In this document: one piece after another, positions 24,788 through 32,773 of the stretch
Numbering within the stretch: position 1 is the stretch's first letter
How the letters are laid out: the number at the start of each line of letters is the position of its first letter
NCBI GenBank assembly: GCA_023396115.1
Contig: JAEWXC010000090.1
Span: forward strand, 1 to 61,001
Source of the DNA: Actinomycetes bacterium
GTDB taxonomy: Bacteria; Actinomycetota; Actinomycetes; Propionibacteriales; Nocardioidaceae
Length of the DNA: 61,001 bases
Reading direction: 5' to 3'
Program-made: the position numbers and the translations under genes
The notes under the pieces: model-generated
What the model saw: only the letters and a program-made list of their open reading frames with translations
The model's database searches: none
What the model was told of the DNA's origin: nothing

Positions 24788-25513
24788 ATGAGTTCGTCCA
24801 CTGACCGTCCCCCGGTGCCGACCCCACTCCTGACCGACCCTTCGCCCGGGGTGTCGGCACGGGTGCTGGTGCGAGTCCTGCTGCGGGTGCTGGTCGCCGT
24901 GCAGGTGGCGGTGCTGATCGGGAGTCCGGCGCCGGCCGGAGCGGTGGAGGGTGACGTCCCGGTCGGGGTGTGGCCCTTGGACCCCGAACCGGCCGTGGTC
25001 GGGCCGTTCGCTCCCCCGTCGACGCCCTACGGCGCCGGGCACCGTGGCGTCGACCTGCTCGGACGGGCGGGGCAGGTGGTACGTGCAGCCCTGCCGGGGA
25101 CGGTCTCGTTCGCCGGTCTGCTCGCCGGCCGCGGCGTGGTGGTGGTCAGCCACGGCGCCACCCGGACCACTTACGAGCCGGTGTCCGCTCCGCCTCCGCG
25201 GGGGACGACGGTGGCGGCCGGTGACCCGATCGGGACGCTGACGGCCTCGCCGTCGCACTGCCGTCCCCGCACCTGCCTGCACTGGGGGTGGATCGAGGGC
25301 GAGACCTACCTGGACCCGCTGCTGCTGGTCGGCGCCGGGCCGGTCCGGCTGCTGCCGTTGTGGGTCGATGCGCCGGTCCGCCGGCCCGACCTGCTGGTCA
25401 GGTCAGGCCCGCGGGTGGGCCTGACGGTAGGCGGCACGGAGCCGGTCGGTGGTGACGTGGGTGTAGAGCTGGGTGGTGGCCAGCGACGCGTGGCCAAGGA
25501 GCTCCTGGACTGA
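24788..25513 (+). CDS. secreted M23-family peptidase (LytM-like)
   Basis: 241-residue exported protein. A hydrophobic segment (about residues 22-45) after a Pro/Thr-rich start acts as signal peptide or anchor. The M23 domain shows HRGVDLLGRAG (metal His and Asp), GRGVVVVSHG, and the catalytic CLHWGW motif with both a Cys and the metal His; TYLDPLLLV closes the domain. These enzymes cleave peptidoglycan cross-links or regulate amidases. ATG 24788 is preferred to an upstream in-frame ATG because the signal segment starts after it. Its last 111 bp overlap the convergent xerC gene, so the C-terminal 36 residues are probably an extension with no structural role. Confidence 0.85.
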   Translation: MSSSTDRPPVPTPLLTDPSPGVSARVLVRVLLRVLVAVQVAVLIGSPAPAGAVEGDVPVGVWPLDPEPAVVGPFAPPSTPYGAGHRGVDLLGRAGQVVRAALPGTVSFAGLLAGRGVVVVSHGATRTTYEPVSAPPPRGTTVAAGDPIGTLTASPSHCRPRTCLHWGWIEGETYLDPLLLVGAGPVRLLPLWVDAPVRRPDLLVRSGPRVGLTVGGTEPVGGDVGVELGGGQRRVAKELLD

Positions 25514-26350
25514 GCGGAGGTCCGCGCCGCCCTCGAGCAGGTGCGTGGCGGCGGTGTGCCGCAGCCCGTGCGGACCGATGTCCGGGGCCCCGGGGACGGC
25601 CGCGATCCGGCGGTGCACCATCTCGCGCACCACCCGCTGGTCGAGCCGGCCCCCGCGGACGCCGAGGAAGACCGCTGGGCCGGAGCGCTCGTGCGCCAAC
25701 GCGGGGCGACCCCGGGCCAGCCAGGCGTCGAGTGCCCGCGCCGCCGGGCGGCCGAACGGGACACTGCGTTCCTTGCGTCCCTTGCCGAACACCCGTACCA
25801 GCTCGCGTTCGCGGTCCAGGTCGTCGATGCTCAGTGCCACCAACTCCCCCACCCGGACCGCGGTGGCGTAGAGGAGTTCGAGGATCGCGACGTCGCGCAG
25901 GCCGACCGGGCTGCCGTCGCCGGCCAGCTCGGCGGCCGCGGCGATCAGGTCGGCCGCCTCGTCCTCGCGCAGCACCGCCGGCAGGGTCCGGTGTGGTCGC
26001 GGGGACCCGAGCCCGGCCCCCACGTCCACCGGGATCCGACCGGTCCGGGCCAGCCACGCGGTGAAGACCCGGGCCGCGGTGGCGCGCCGGGCCAGGGTGG
26101 TGCGGGACCTGCCGGTGGTCTGCTGCTTGGCCAGCCAGGAGCGCAGGGTCCGCAGGTCGAGCTCGGTCACCTCGCTCTGCCCCAGTCGGGCCGCGTGCTC
26201 CAGGAGGCTGGTGACGTCCCCGGTGTAGGCGCGGACCGTGTGTGCGGTGAGGTCGCGCTCGACGGTGAGGTGGCGGACGTAGACCTCCACCACCTGCTGC
26301 TGGGCCACCGACAGCACCTGGTCGGTGGGCTGCTGCGTCTGCTCAGCCAC
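25403..26350 (-). CDS. xerC: tyrosine recombinase XerC
   Basis: 315-residue site-specific recombinase resolving chromosome dimers at dif with XerD. An N-terminal SAM-like DNA-binding domain (VEVYVRHLTVERDLTAHTV near residue 20) precedes the catalytic domain, where the Arg of TAVRVGEL, the Lys of FGKGRKER, HGLRH (His261, Arg264), His287 in LGHAS and nucleophile Tyr296 in TTQLYTHV are all present. Next to dprA and rpsB it is in its normal actinobacterial place, but here the Tad-pilin cassette separates it from dprA. Confidence 0.95.
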   Translation of the reverse strand: MAEQTQQPTDQVLSVAQQQVVEVYVRHLTVERDLTAHTVRAYTGDVTSLLEHAARLGQSEVTELDLRTLRSWLAKQQTTGRSRTTLARRATAARVFTAWLARTGRIPVDVGAGLGSPRPHRTLPAVLREDEAADLIAAAAELAGDGSPVGLRDVAILELLYATAVRVGELVALSIDDLDRERELVRVFGKGRKERSVPFGRPAARALDAWLARGRPALAHERSGPAVFLGVRGGRLDQRVVREMVHRRIAAVPGAPDIGPHGLRHTAATHLLEGGADLRSVQELLGHASLATTQLYTHVTTDRLRAAYRQAHPRA

Positions 26351-26357
26351 GGATCCG

Positions 26358-26363
26358 AGGATA
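26358..26363 (-). promoter_or_regulatory. candidate leaderless promoter of xerC
   Basis: TATCCT on the minus strand, 7 nt before the xerC GTG at 26350, with no ribosome-binding site between. Confidence 0.4.
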
Positions 26364-26400
26364 GGCAGCCTCGTCCTCGACGGGGACCAGGCTCACCGGG

Positions 26401-26868
26401 TCACTGGTACTCGGCCGGGCAGGGCTGGGGTGTCTCGCCTCCGGAGAGCGCGTTGGGTGCGTACTCGACGCGGGCGTCGGCACTCTCGACGATCTTCCCG
26501 TCAGCGGGCACCGGCAGGAACCCCAGGTCGAGCGACTGAAGTTGCACGGTCACCCGGATCCGCGTGCCCTCCGGGACGACGCCCGAGGCGCCCGGTCCCC
26601 CACCACCCGGGAAGGTGCGCGTCACCGTGGGCGCTGTGGCCCCGATGTTGGCCGACCTGGCCTGCCTCACCCCCCACGTCTCCCCGCAGCTCCACTGGGT
26701 GTTCACGATGGCCAGGCGCGCGACCTCTCGGGCGATCGCGGACGCCTGCGACATCGCCCAGTACTGGTAGCCGTACTGGATGATCCCGAAGATGACGAGG
26801 ACGACGACGGGGAAGATCAGCGCGAACTCGACCGCAACCGATCCCCGCTCGCGCTGCCTGCGCCTCAC
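26401..26868 (-). CDS. TadE-like minor pilin
   Basis: 155-residue TadE-family protein. The N-terminus has a short basic leader and then RERGSVAVEFALIFPVVVLV; the Gly followed by Glu at +5 is the prepilin-peptidase cleavage pattern, and the hydrophobic helix is the pilin-type anchor. The rest (Thr/Gly/Pro-rich, with two Cys) would face outside. The GTG start at 26868 overlaps the upstream TGA (GTGA), so it is translated with the TadG-like gene. No Tad ATPase or peptidase is in the window. Third gene of the downstream pilin cassette. Confidence 0.8.
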   Translation of the reverse strand: MRRRQRERGSVAVEFALIFPVVVLVIFGIIQYGYQYWAMSQASAIAREVARLAIVNTQWSCGETWGVRQARSANIGATAPTVTRTFPGGGGPGASGVVPEGTRIRVTVQLQSLDLGFLPVPADGKIVESADARVEYAPNALSGGETPQPCPAEYQ

Positions 26869-29015
26869 TTCACCAACCGCACGATGCGGGGTCCGGTGCC
26901 GACGTAGTCGGTCAACGGGCCGTCGTAGTCCACAGGAGGCTGGGGCATGGAGACAGGCTCGATCGTCTGGAAACGCAACCCCTTGATCCGGCGGTCCTGC
27001 TCCAGGAAGCCGGGACGCTGCCACGGGTCGTTGCGGTTGCAGATGAGGTCCAGCTGGTCGTTTGCCTGGTTGCCACGCACGATCCCGTTGAGGAAGACAC
27101 CCGTGTAGTCCCCGCCCGTGCCCGTGTCCAACCCGCTGCGGTACTCCGAGTACTCCCGGTCGCGGGCGTTGCCTGCGCCGGTGTCGTTGATGCACCAGAA
27201 GTTGCTGACGGTCCCCGCTTGCAAGCTGCCGACCTCCGGGCTCTGCCGCGTGATGAACACCGGACGGTAGGTCCAGACCGGGTACTCAGCCCCGTCGATC
27301 GACCCGCTCGGGATGCCGTCGGCCGGGGTGCTGACAACCGGCGCCCAGAACATCCGCGGCGAGTAGTAGATGTCACTGCTCAACTTGGTGGGCGCCGGGC
27401 TGATGAGCGACCACCCGTCACTGAAGTAGTTGGCCTGGGCCATGGTGCGGTAGTCGGCCACCAAGCTGCGCGGAGAGGTGTAGTAGTCGACCAGGTCGTC
27501 GTTGTTGAAGGAACGACCCCAGAGCTGGAACGTGCCGTTCTCGCAGTTGCTGACGACCTTGTACCGGTTCGCGTTGCAGTCCAGCCGCCCCTTGATGGTG
27601 CCCGCGGGGTCACCCAGCCACGCCCGGGTGATCTCCAGCGAGCGTTCGTTCGTACTGCCGATCCGCAGACAGTTGGGGTCCGCGGCGGACCCGTCGGAGT
27701 GGGTGGTGTAGTCACGGACAGCGCCGGCCCCGCAGGTGTGGCCCAGTGCGTTGTAGGTCGCGGTGCGGTGGTCGGTCCCTCCGAGGACGTTCTTGATCAT
27801 CGTGGAGTCGGACAGGCTCGCGCCGGTGACCACCGTGTTGCCGGTGTCCGCGCGCGGGGTGTCGACGTAGCGGGCGCAGGTGCCGGACTGACCAGTTCCC
27901 ATGTCCAACCGCGTCTGCGCATCCGCCGGGAAGTTCGGCCCGACGATGTTGATCTGCTTGGCCTGGCTGGCGGGAATCCACCAGTCCCCACTGATGTACC
28001 GGGACGAGATCGTCACCCAGTACGAACCCGGCACGTTGCGTACCGACGCTGGAATCGTGGTCGCTCCGCCACCGGCCAGGCCCGCGTAGTTGGACTCGCC
28101 TGCCAGAACCCATGACGTGCCTGACCTGCGCCAGTACTCCACGTCGTCGCCCGCCGCAATGCTGCCCCAGGTGTCTCCTCCGTCAGGACCAGCCCAGAAC
28201 GTGCCGGCGACCCCCTGCTCCCAGGTGTTGGAGTTCAGGTGCAACGTCGGGGCAGTGATCCGGAACCGCATGTTGGAGCCGACCCGACGGCTGTCCGGGT
28301 AGAAGAACGGCGGCAACGCCGGAATGCTGTTGATGTTGCGCGTGGGTGCGTTGTTGCGCCAGCCCAGGGCGATCACCCGGGTCGGCAGCGTGGCCAGGTT
28401 GGCGTCCCCCTGCCCGCGGATCTCCGACAGCTTGTCCGAGGACAGCTCCGTTCCGGGGTAGCCGCAGTACCGCGAGAGCGCGATCGGCAGCGTCTGACCG
28501 GGAGAGGACACCTGCACGGTGGCGCGCTTCACCTCGGAGACCCCGGACACTCCGGCCACAGCCCCGAACGTGTAGTCGATGTCTGCGGCAGGTGTGAGCA
28601 CCTCGATCGATGACGTCTTCGGGAACCGTACGCCCGGCGCCAACCCGGACGCGCCGTTGGCCAGCATGGCGTCCGCCGCCGTGTTCAGGCTGGTGCTGTC
28701 GGGGGTCAAGGCGTCGTTGCAGGCCGGCAGGTTGAAGGTCTGCCCGCTGACCTTGTTGCAGGCCAGGTAGTGCGCCACGTGCCGGGCCACCCGACGCTTG
28801 TCGGCACTGTCCGTGGGGACCACCGGTAGTCCGTTGGCTCCGGCGACAGCCGCCTGGTCGGCCTGCACCTGGAGCTCGCCGCGCTTGGCCCAGGTCTTGC
28901 CGATGTCCACGGCGAAGGCCGCCATCACCAGCAGGATCACCGCAGTGATCGCCACGATCACGGCGATGGCACCCCGCTCGTCCCGATCCCGCAGCCGCAC
29001 TCCGAGGCGGGCCAT
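26865..29015 (-). CDS. large TadG-like surface protein
   Basis: 716-residue protein. The N-terminal part matches the TadG N-terminal family: RDERGAIAVIVAITAVILLV followed by DIGKTWAKRGELQVQADQAA, i.e. one membrane helix then a predicted helical stalk. There is no Glu at +5, as usual in TadG. The remaining ~640 residues are a predicted extracellular region rich in Asn, Thr, Ser, Tyr and Trp with several Cys, unlike the Ala/Arg-rich backbone proteins, and no VWA motif was recognised. ATG 29015 overlaps the previous stop by one base (TGATG). Function likely adhesion or pilus-tip/assembly role, by family inference only. Confidence 0.8.
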   Translation of the reverse strand: MARLGVRLRDRDERGAIAVIVAITAVILLVMAAFAVDIGKTWAKRGELQVQADQAAVAGANGLPVVPTDSADKRRVARHVAHYLACNKVSGQTFNLPACNDALTPDSTSLNTAADAMLANGASGLAPGVRFPKTSSIEVLTPAADIDYTFGAVAGVSGVSEVKRATVQVSSPGQTLPIALSRYCGYPGTELSSDKLSEIRGQGDANLATLPTRVIALGWRNNAPTRNINSIPALPPFFYPDSRRVGSNMRFRITAPTLHLNSNTWEQGVAGTFWAGPDGGDTWGSIAAGDDVEYWRRSGTSWVLAGESNYAGLAGGGATTIPASVRNVPGSYWVTISSRYISGDWWIPASQAKQINIVGPNFPADAQTRLDMGTGQSGTCARYVDTPRADTGNTVVTGASLSDSTMIKNVLGGTDHRTATYNALGHTCGAGAVRDYTTHSDGSAADPNCLRIGSTNERSLEITRAWLGDPAGTIKGRLDCNANRYKVVSNCENGTFQLWGRSFNNDDLVDYYTSPRSLVADYRTMAQANYFSDGWSLISPAPTKLSSDIYYSPRMFWAPVVSTPADGIPSGSIDGAEYPVWTYRPVFITRQSPEVGSLQAGTVSNFWCINDTGAGNARDREYSEYRSGLDTGTGGDYTGVFLNGIVRGNQANDQLDLICNRNDPWQRPGFLEQDRRIKGLRFQTIEPVSMPQPPVDYDGPLTDYVGTGPRIVRLVK

Positions 29016-29524
29016 CAGACGCGGCACCCGCCCGCGCCACCGGGAGCCTCGACCCAGGCGTTGTGGACGACGCCGATCCAGTCGTTGGCCCAGTTCTTGT
29101 ACCCCTGGTCGTTGCTGTTCGCGGCGAGCCACTCCGTGATCGGTGCGGACAGACCTGCATTCACGTAGACGGACTGGGAGTTCGGGATGCTCTGGATGGA
29201 GACGGTCATGGAGTTGAGGAAGGAGGAGGAGCCGTCGAACAGGTCGGCGTTGGTCTGGATCAAGCTGTTGATGAGTGACTGCTTGATCCGGTTCGCGAGC
29301 ACCTGGCAGTTGCCGGTGGGAGCCCAGAAGGGCTCACCGTTCACGTCGGTCTGGACCATGGGAGGCGTGATCATGTCGACCGACTGCGCCTTGTGGAAGA
29401 TGTCCCCGTACTTCAGGACCCCCATGAGCAGCGGGATGAGGAGCACCGCCAGCACCATGGCACCTTCGACGGCGACAGCTCCACGCTCACCACGACGCTC
29501 CGGGTACGCACGCAACTTGTTCAC
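29015..29524 (-). CDS. TadE-like minor pilin
   Basis: 169-residue pilin-like protein: basic leader MNKLRAYPERR, then GERGAVAVEGAMVLAVLLIP with the G-x4-E prepilin motif, then an Asn/Ser/Ile-rich exterior domain with two Cys. Starts with GTG at 29524 with GAGGGG upstream; this site lies within a small hairpin (29535-29553). First gene of the downstream pilin cassette, 180 nt after dprA on the same strand. Confidence 0.8.
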   Translation of the reverse strand: MNKLRAYPERRGERGAVAVEGAMVLAVLLIPLLMGVLKYGDIFHKAQSVDMITPPMVQTDVNGEPFWAPTGNCQVLANRIKQSLINSLIQTNADLFDGSSSFLNSMTVSIQSIPNSQSVYVNAGLSAPITEWLAANSNDQGYKNWANDWIGVVHNAWVEAPGGAGGCRV

Positions 29525-29534
29525 TCTGGTCCAC

Positions 29535-29553
29535 CCCTCGTTCTCGACGAGGG
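29535..29553 (-). promoter_or_regulatory. hairpin over the TadE ribosome-binding site
   Basis: A 7-bp perfect stem (29535-29541 with 29547-29553) and 5-nt loop. The 3' arm includes most of the GAGGGG that would serve as the ribosome-binding site of the gene at 29524. Confidence 0.35.
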
Positions 29554-29704
29554 TCTCCCAGAACCCTCGCCGGCGAGCGGCTCCCTCCGCCCGACCGCGA
29601 CCAAACTAGGGGTATGTCAGCGAGGCTGGGCACCGATTGCGGGAAGATCACGGCAAAGAATCAGAACGCGTTCCACCTGGTGGACGCCCGCCCGCCCCAC
29701 GTGC

Positions 29705-30661
29705 TCACCCACGCAGCGGGACCAGCCGCTCCCCCGCCGGGCTGACCACCTCCAGGACGTGGGCGGCCGAGGTGACCAGGACCGCGCCCTGGTTGCGGAC
29801 CAGTTCGTGCGTCCCCTGCGAGGCCGGGCTGGTCACGGGTCCGGGGACGGCCATCACGGGCCGCAGGATCTGGCGGGCCCAGTTGGCGGTGTTCAACGCA
29901 CCGGACCGGAAGGCTGCCTCCACCACGACGGTGCCGGTGGTCAGTGCCGCGATCAAGCGGTTCCGCGCCAGGAAGCGGTGCCGCAATGGCTGCGCCCCGG
30001 GTGGGCTCTCACTGACCACCGCGGCGGTGGCCGCCAGGTGCTCCAACAGCCCTGCGTGAGCCTTCGGGTAGACGCGGTCCACCCCACAGGCCAGCACCGC
30101 CACCGTGGCTCCGCCCCCGGCCAGCGCCCCGCGGTGGGCCGCGACGTCGATGCCGAACGCGGCACCGGAGACCACCGGCACACCAGCTCCGGCACACCCG
30201 GCCGCGATGTCGGCAGCCACCTGGTCGCCGTACGCCGTCGCGGAACGCGACCCCACGACCGCCACCGAGCGCGCCAGCCCGCGCAGGTCGTGGGGCCCTC
30301 GCACCCACAACCCCAGCGGGGCTCCACGACAGCCCTGCACCGGTTCGGCAACCTCGCAGGTGTCCAGGTCCGCCAGGGACCCGGGCCACTCCGTGTCGCC
30401 GGGCACCAGGTAGCGGACACCGCTCGCCCGCGCCTGCTCCAGCACCTCCTCGGCGCGCCGCCCCCGCAGGTCACCGGCCGCCTCCGGGGCGTCGAGCAGT
30501 GCCGGGTCACCGCGCAACCGGTCCACCACCTCACACGCTCCCCGTGCCGCGACCGCCGCCGCGATGCCCGGGTGCCCGGGCTCGACGGTCAGCGCCAGTC
30601 GCACCCTGGCCAGACGCTCCTCCTCGGCCACGGCCGGCCCGGTCGTCCGCTCAGCCCGCAC
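29705..30661 (-). CDS. dprA: DNA processing protein DprA/Smf
   Basis: 318-residue DprA, the loader of RecA onto incoming single-stranded DNA in transformation; found also in non-transformable bacteria. The Rossmann-like core has SVAVVGSRSATAYGDQVA near residue 155, SGAAFGIDVAAHRGAL near 186 and the later GTVVVEAAFRSGALNTANWA. GTG 30661 is chosen because it lies at the start of homology, overlapping the comM stop by 11 bp. The order yraN-comM-dprA is conserved in many bacteria. Confidence 0.92.
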   Translation of the reverse strand: MRAERTTGPAVAEEERLARVRLALTVEPGHPGIAAAVAARGACEVVDRLRGDPALLDAPEAAGDLRGRRAEEVLEQARASGVRYLVPGDTEWPGSLADLDTCEVAEPVQGCRGAPLGLWVRGPHDLRGLARSVAVVGSRSATAYGDQVAADIAAGCAGAGVPVVSGAAFGIDVAAHRGALAGGGATVAVLACGVDRVYPKAHAGLLEHLAATAAVVSESPPGAQPLRHRFLARNRLIAALTTGTVVVEAAFRSGALNTANWARQILRPVMAVPGPVTSPASQGTHELVRNQGAVLVTSAAHVLEVVSPAGERLVPLRG

Positions 30662-32237
30662 GGTGCACCTGGGACATGACCAGCGGCTCGCCGGTGCGCA
30701 ACCGCAACGCCGTGGCCAGGTGGTCCGAGGTGGGAGCCGGGGCCTCCGCCAGGTCGGCCACGGTCCACGCCAGCCGGTGCACCCGTACGGCGCCACGCTG
30801 ACTGAGCCGGCCCGCGTGCACTTCGGCGTCCAGCAGCGAACGGCACTCGGGAGGCAACGGCCACTCCCGGGCCAGCACCGGTCCGGGGGCGTGTGCGTTC
30901 AGGCGCCAGCCCCGGTCGGCGTAGCGCCGCAACTGCCGCTCCCGTGCCGCCGCCACCCGGGCGGCCACCACCGCCGAGGACTCCGTCTCCTCCCAGGGCA
31001 TCCGAGCGTCCCGCGGCCCACGGGGTAGCACGTGGCGCACGATGTCGACCCGGTCGGCGACCGGTCCCGCCAGCTTGCGCCGGTACCCCCGCCGCGCCGT
31101 TTCGCTGCACGTGCACCGGTTGGCCCCCGGATCACTGGTCCAGTGCCCGCACGGGCATGGGTTCGCGGCCAGCACCACGATCGAGCGGGCCGGGAAGCAG
31201 AGCGTCTCCTCCCCGCGGGCCAGGGTGACCTGCCCCGACTCCAAGGGTTCGCGCAGCGCCTCCACGACGTCGGCACGCAGCAGCGGGAACTCGTCCAGGA
31301 ACAGCACCCCGGTGTGCGAGCGGCTGATCTCGCCCGGCCGGACCCGCCCGGTTCCTCCACCGAGCAGGCTGGCACGGCTGGCGTCGTGGTGCGGTGCCGC
31401 GTACGGCGGGCGACGCAGCAGCCCCTGCCCGGGGTCGAGCACGCCGGCCAGCGAGTGCAGGGCGGTCAGTTCCAGCGCCTCGTCGGGTGCCAGGTCCGGC
31501 AGGATCGAGGAGATCCGCTCGGCCAGGGTCGTCTTCCCCGACCCCGGTGGCCCCTGGAGCAGCAGGTGGTGACCGCCGGCAGCACTGACCTCCAGGGCGT
31601 AGCGGGCATCCGGGATGCCCTCCACGTCGGCCAGGTCCACCTCCTCGCGCTGGTCCTGCCCCCGCCAGGCCAGCAACCGGGTCGAGTCGCCCTCGGCCAC
31701 CGGCTCGGCCTCCGGCACCTCCACCCCCTTGACCAGCGCGACGACCTGGGCCAGGGACCGCACGCCCAGCACCTCGACCCCGTCCACCAGCCGTGCCTCG
31801 GCGGCCTGCGGTTCGGGCAGCACCACCCGGCGCGCCCCGTGCTCGCGACCCGCAAGCACCAGCGGCAACACCCCCGGGACCGGTCGCAACGCCCCGGTGA
31901 AGGTGAGTTCCCCCAGGAACAGGGTGCCCTCCAACGTCACCGGACGGACCTGGCCGTCGGCCGCCAGCAACGCCATCGCGATCGCCAGGTCGTGGTGGCA
32001 CCCACCCTTGGGCAGGTCGGCCGGGGTGAGCAGGACCGTGATCCGGCGGGTCGCGGGCCACGGCAGGTGTGAGTTGGTGACCGCCATCCGGACCCGGTCC
32101 CGTGCCTCGGAGAGCGAGGGATCGGCCCGGCCGACGACCTGGGTGCCCGGCACTCCCGGGGACAGGTCGACCTGGATCTCGACCCGGTGCCCGATCGTTC
32201 CCTGCAGGTGGACCGCCCGCGCGCTCGCGACCGGCAT
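30651..32237 (-). CDS. comM: YifB/ComM-family Mg-chelatase-like AAA ATPase
   Basis: 528-residue protein of the ComM family, a helicase promoting branch migration in natural transformation of some proteobacteria. The N-terminal Lon-protease-like domain (VEIQVDLSPGVPGTQVVG, LPKGGCHHDLAIAMALL) is followed by the AAA core with Walker A LLQGPPGSGKTTLAERI near residue 218, Walker B GVLFLDEFPLL and the C-terminal Cys-containing PCPCGH. ATG 32237 overlaps the yraN stop (TGATG). Direct role in uptake is not shown for this organism. Confidence 0.93.
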   Translation of the reverse strand: MPVASARAVHLQGTIGHRVEIQVDLSPGVPGTQVVGRADPSLSEARDRVRMAVTNSHLPWPATRRITVLLTPADLPKGGCHHDLAIAMALLAADGQVRPVTLEGTLFLGELTFTGALRPVPGVLPLVLAGREHGARRVVLPEPQAAEARLVDGVEVLGVRSLAQVVALVKGVEVPEAEPVAEGDSTRLLAWRGQDQREEVDLADVEGIPDARYALEVSAAGGHHLLLQGPPGSGKTTLAERISSILPDLAPDEALELTALHSLAGVLDPGQGLLRRPPYAAPHHDASRASLLGGGTGRVRPGEISRSHTGVLFLDEFPLLRADVVEALREPLESGQVTLARGEETLCFPARSIVVLAANPCPCGHWTSDPGANRCTCSETARRGYRRKLAGPVADRVDIVRHVLPRGPRDARMPWEETESSAVVAARVAAARERQLRRYADRGWRLNAHAPGPVLAREWPLPPECRSLLDAEVHAGRLSQRGAVRVHRLAWTVADLAEAPAPTSDHLATALRLRTGEPLVMSQVHRAG

Positions 32238-32659
32238 CAGCCGATCCCCCGGACGTGCTCCACGACGCTCGGACCCCGCCGCGGTCGCAGCACGGCGACC
32301 AGGTCGACCCTCACACCTGCAGGTCTGACCCACGGGTGCTGCCCCAGCCACTCCTGACCGAGCCGTTGCAGTCGGGACACCTTGGTCTCGTTGACCGCCT
32401 CGTGGGGCGTTCCCAGGGCGGTCGAGGTGCGGGTCTTCACCTCGCAGACCACGAGCACGTCGTCCTCGCGCAGCACCAGGTCGATCTCACCGGTACGGCT
32501 GCGCCAGTTGCGCTCCAGCACCACCAGGCCCTGGGCGACCAGGTGCCGGGCGGCCAACCGCTCCCCGTAGTTGCCGAGCGCCTTGCTCCGCGGGATCCGT
32601 GCGGCTGGCTCGGCCGTCGGCGTGGGTTGCTGTGCGGTCGTCGTTCTCGGGCTGTCCAT
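32237..32659 (-). CDS. yraN: YraN/UPF0102 nuclease-like protein
   Basis: 140-residue restriction-endonuclease-fold protein of UPF0102. Core motif: GNYGERLAARHLVAQGL, then GEIDLVLREDDVLVVCEVKTRT, which carries the Asp-x-Glu-x-Lys-type triad. ATG 32659 is preferred over GTG 32674 because GGAGGTG is 7 nt before it. First gene of the yraN-comM-dprA group. The N-terminal extension (Thr/Pro/Gln) is poorly conserved. Confidence 0.9.
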   Translation of the reverse strand: MDSPRTTTAQQPTPTAEPAARIPRSKALGNYGERLAARHLVAQGLVVLERNWRSRTGEIDLVLREDDVLVVCEVKTRTSTALGTPHEAVNETKVSRLQRLGQEWLGQHPWVRPAGVRVDLVAVLRPRRGPSVVEHVRGIG

Positions 32660-32773
32660 GTGCACCACCTCCACGACCAGCGTGGAGTGGCGCCGAGCAG
32701 CCCGCAGGAGCCACCCGGCCAGCGGTGGAGGCTCCGTCCCGTGCAGGCGGGTGTGGAGAACCGGCGGCTCAGG

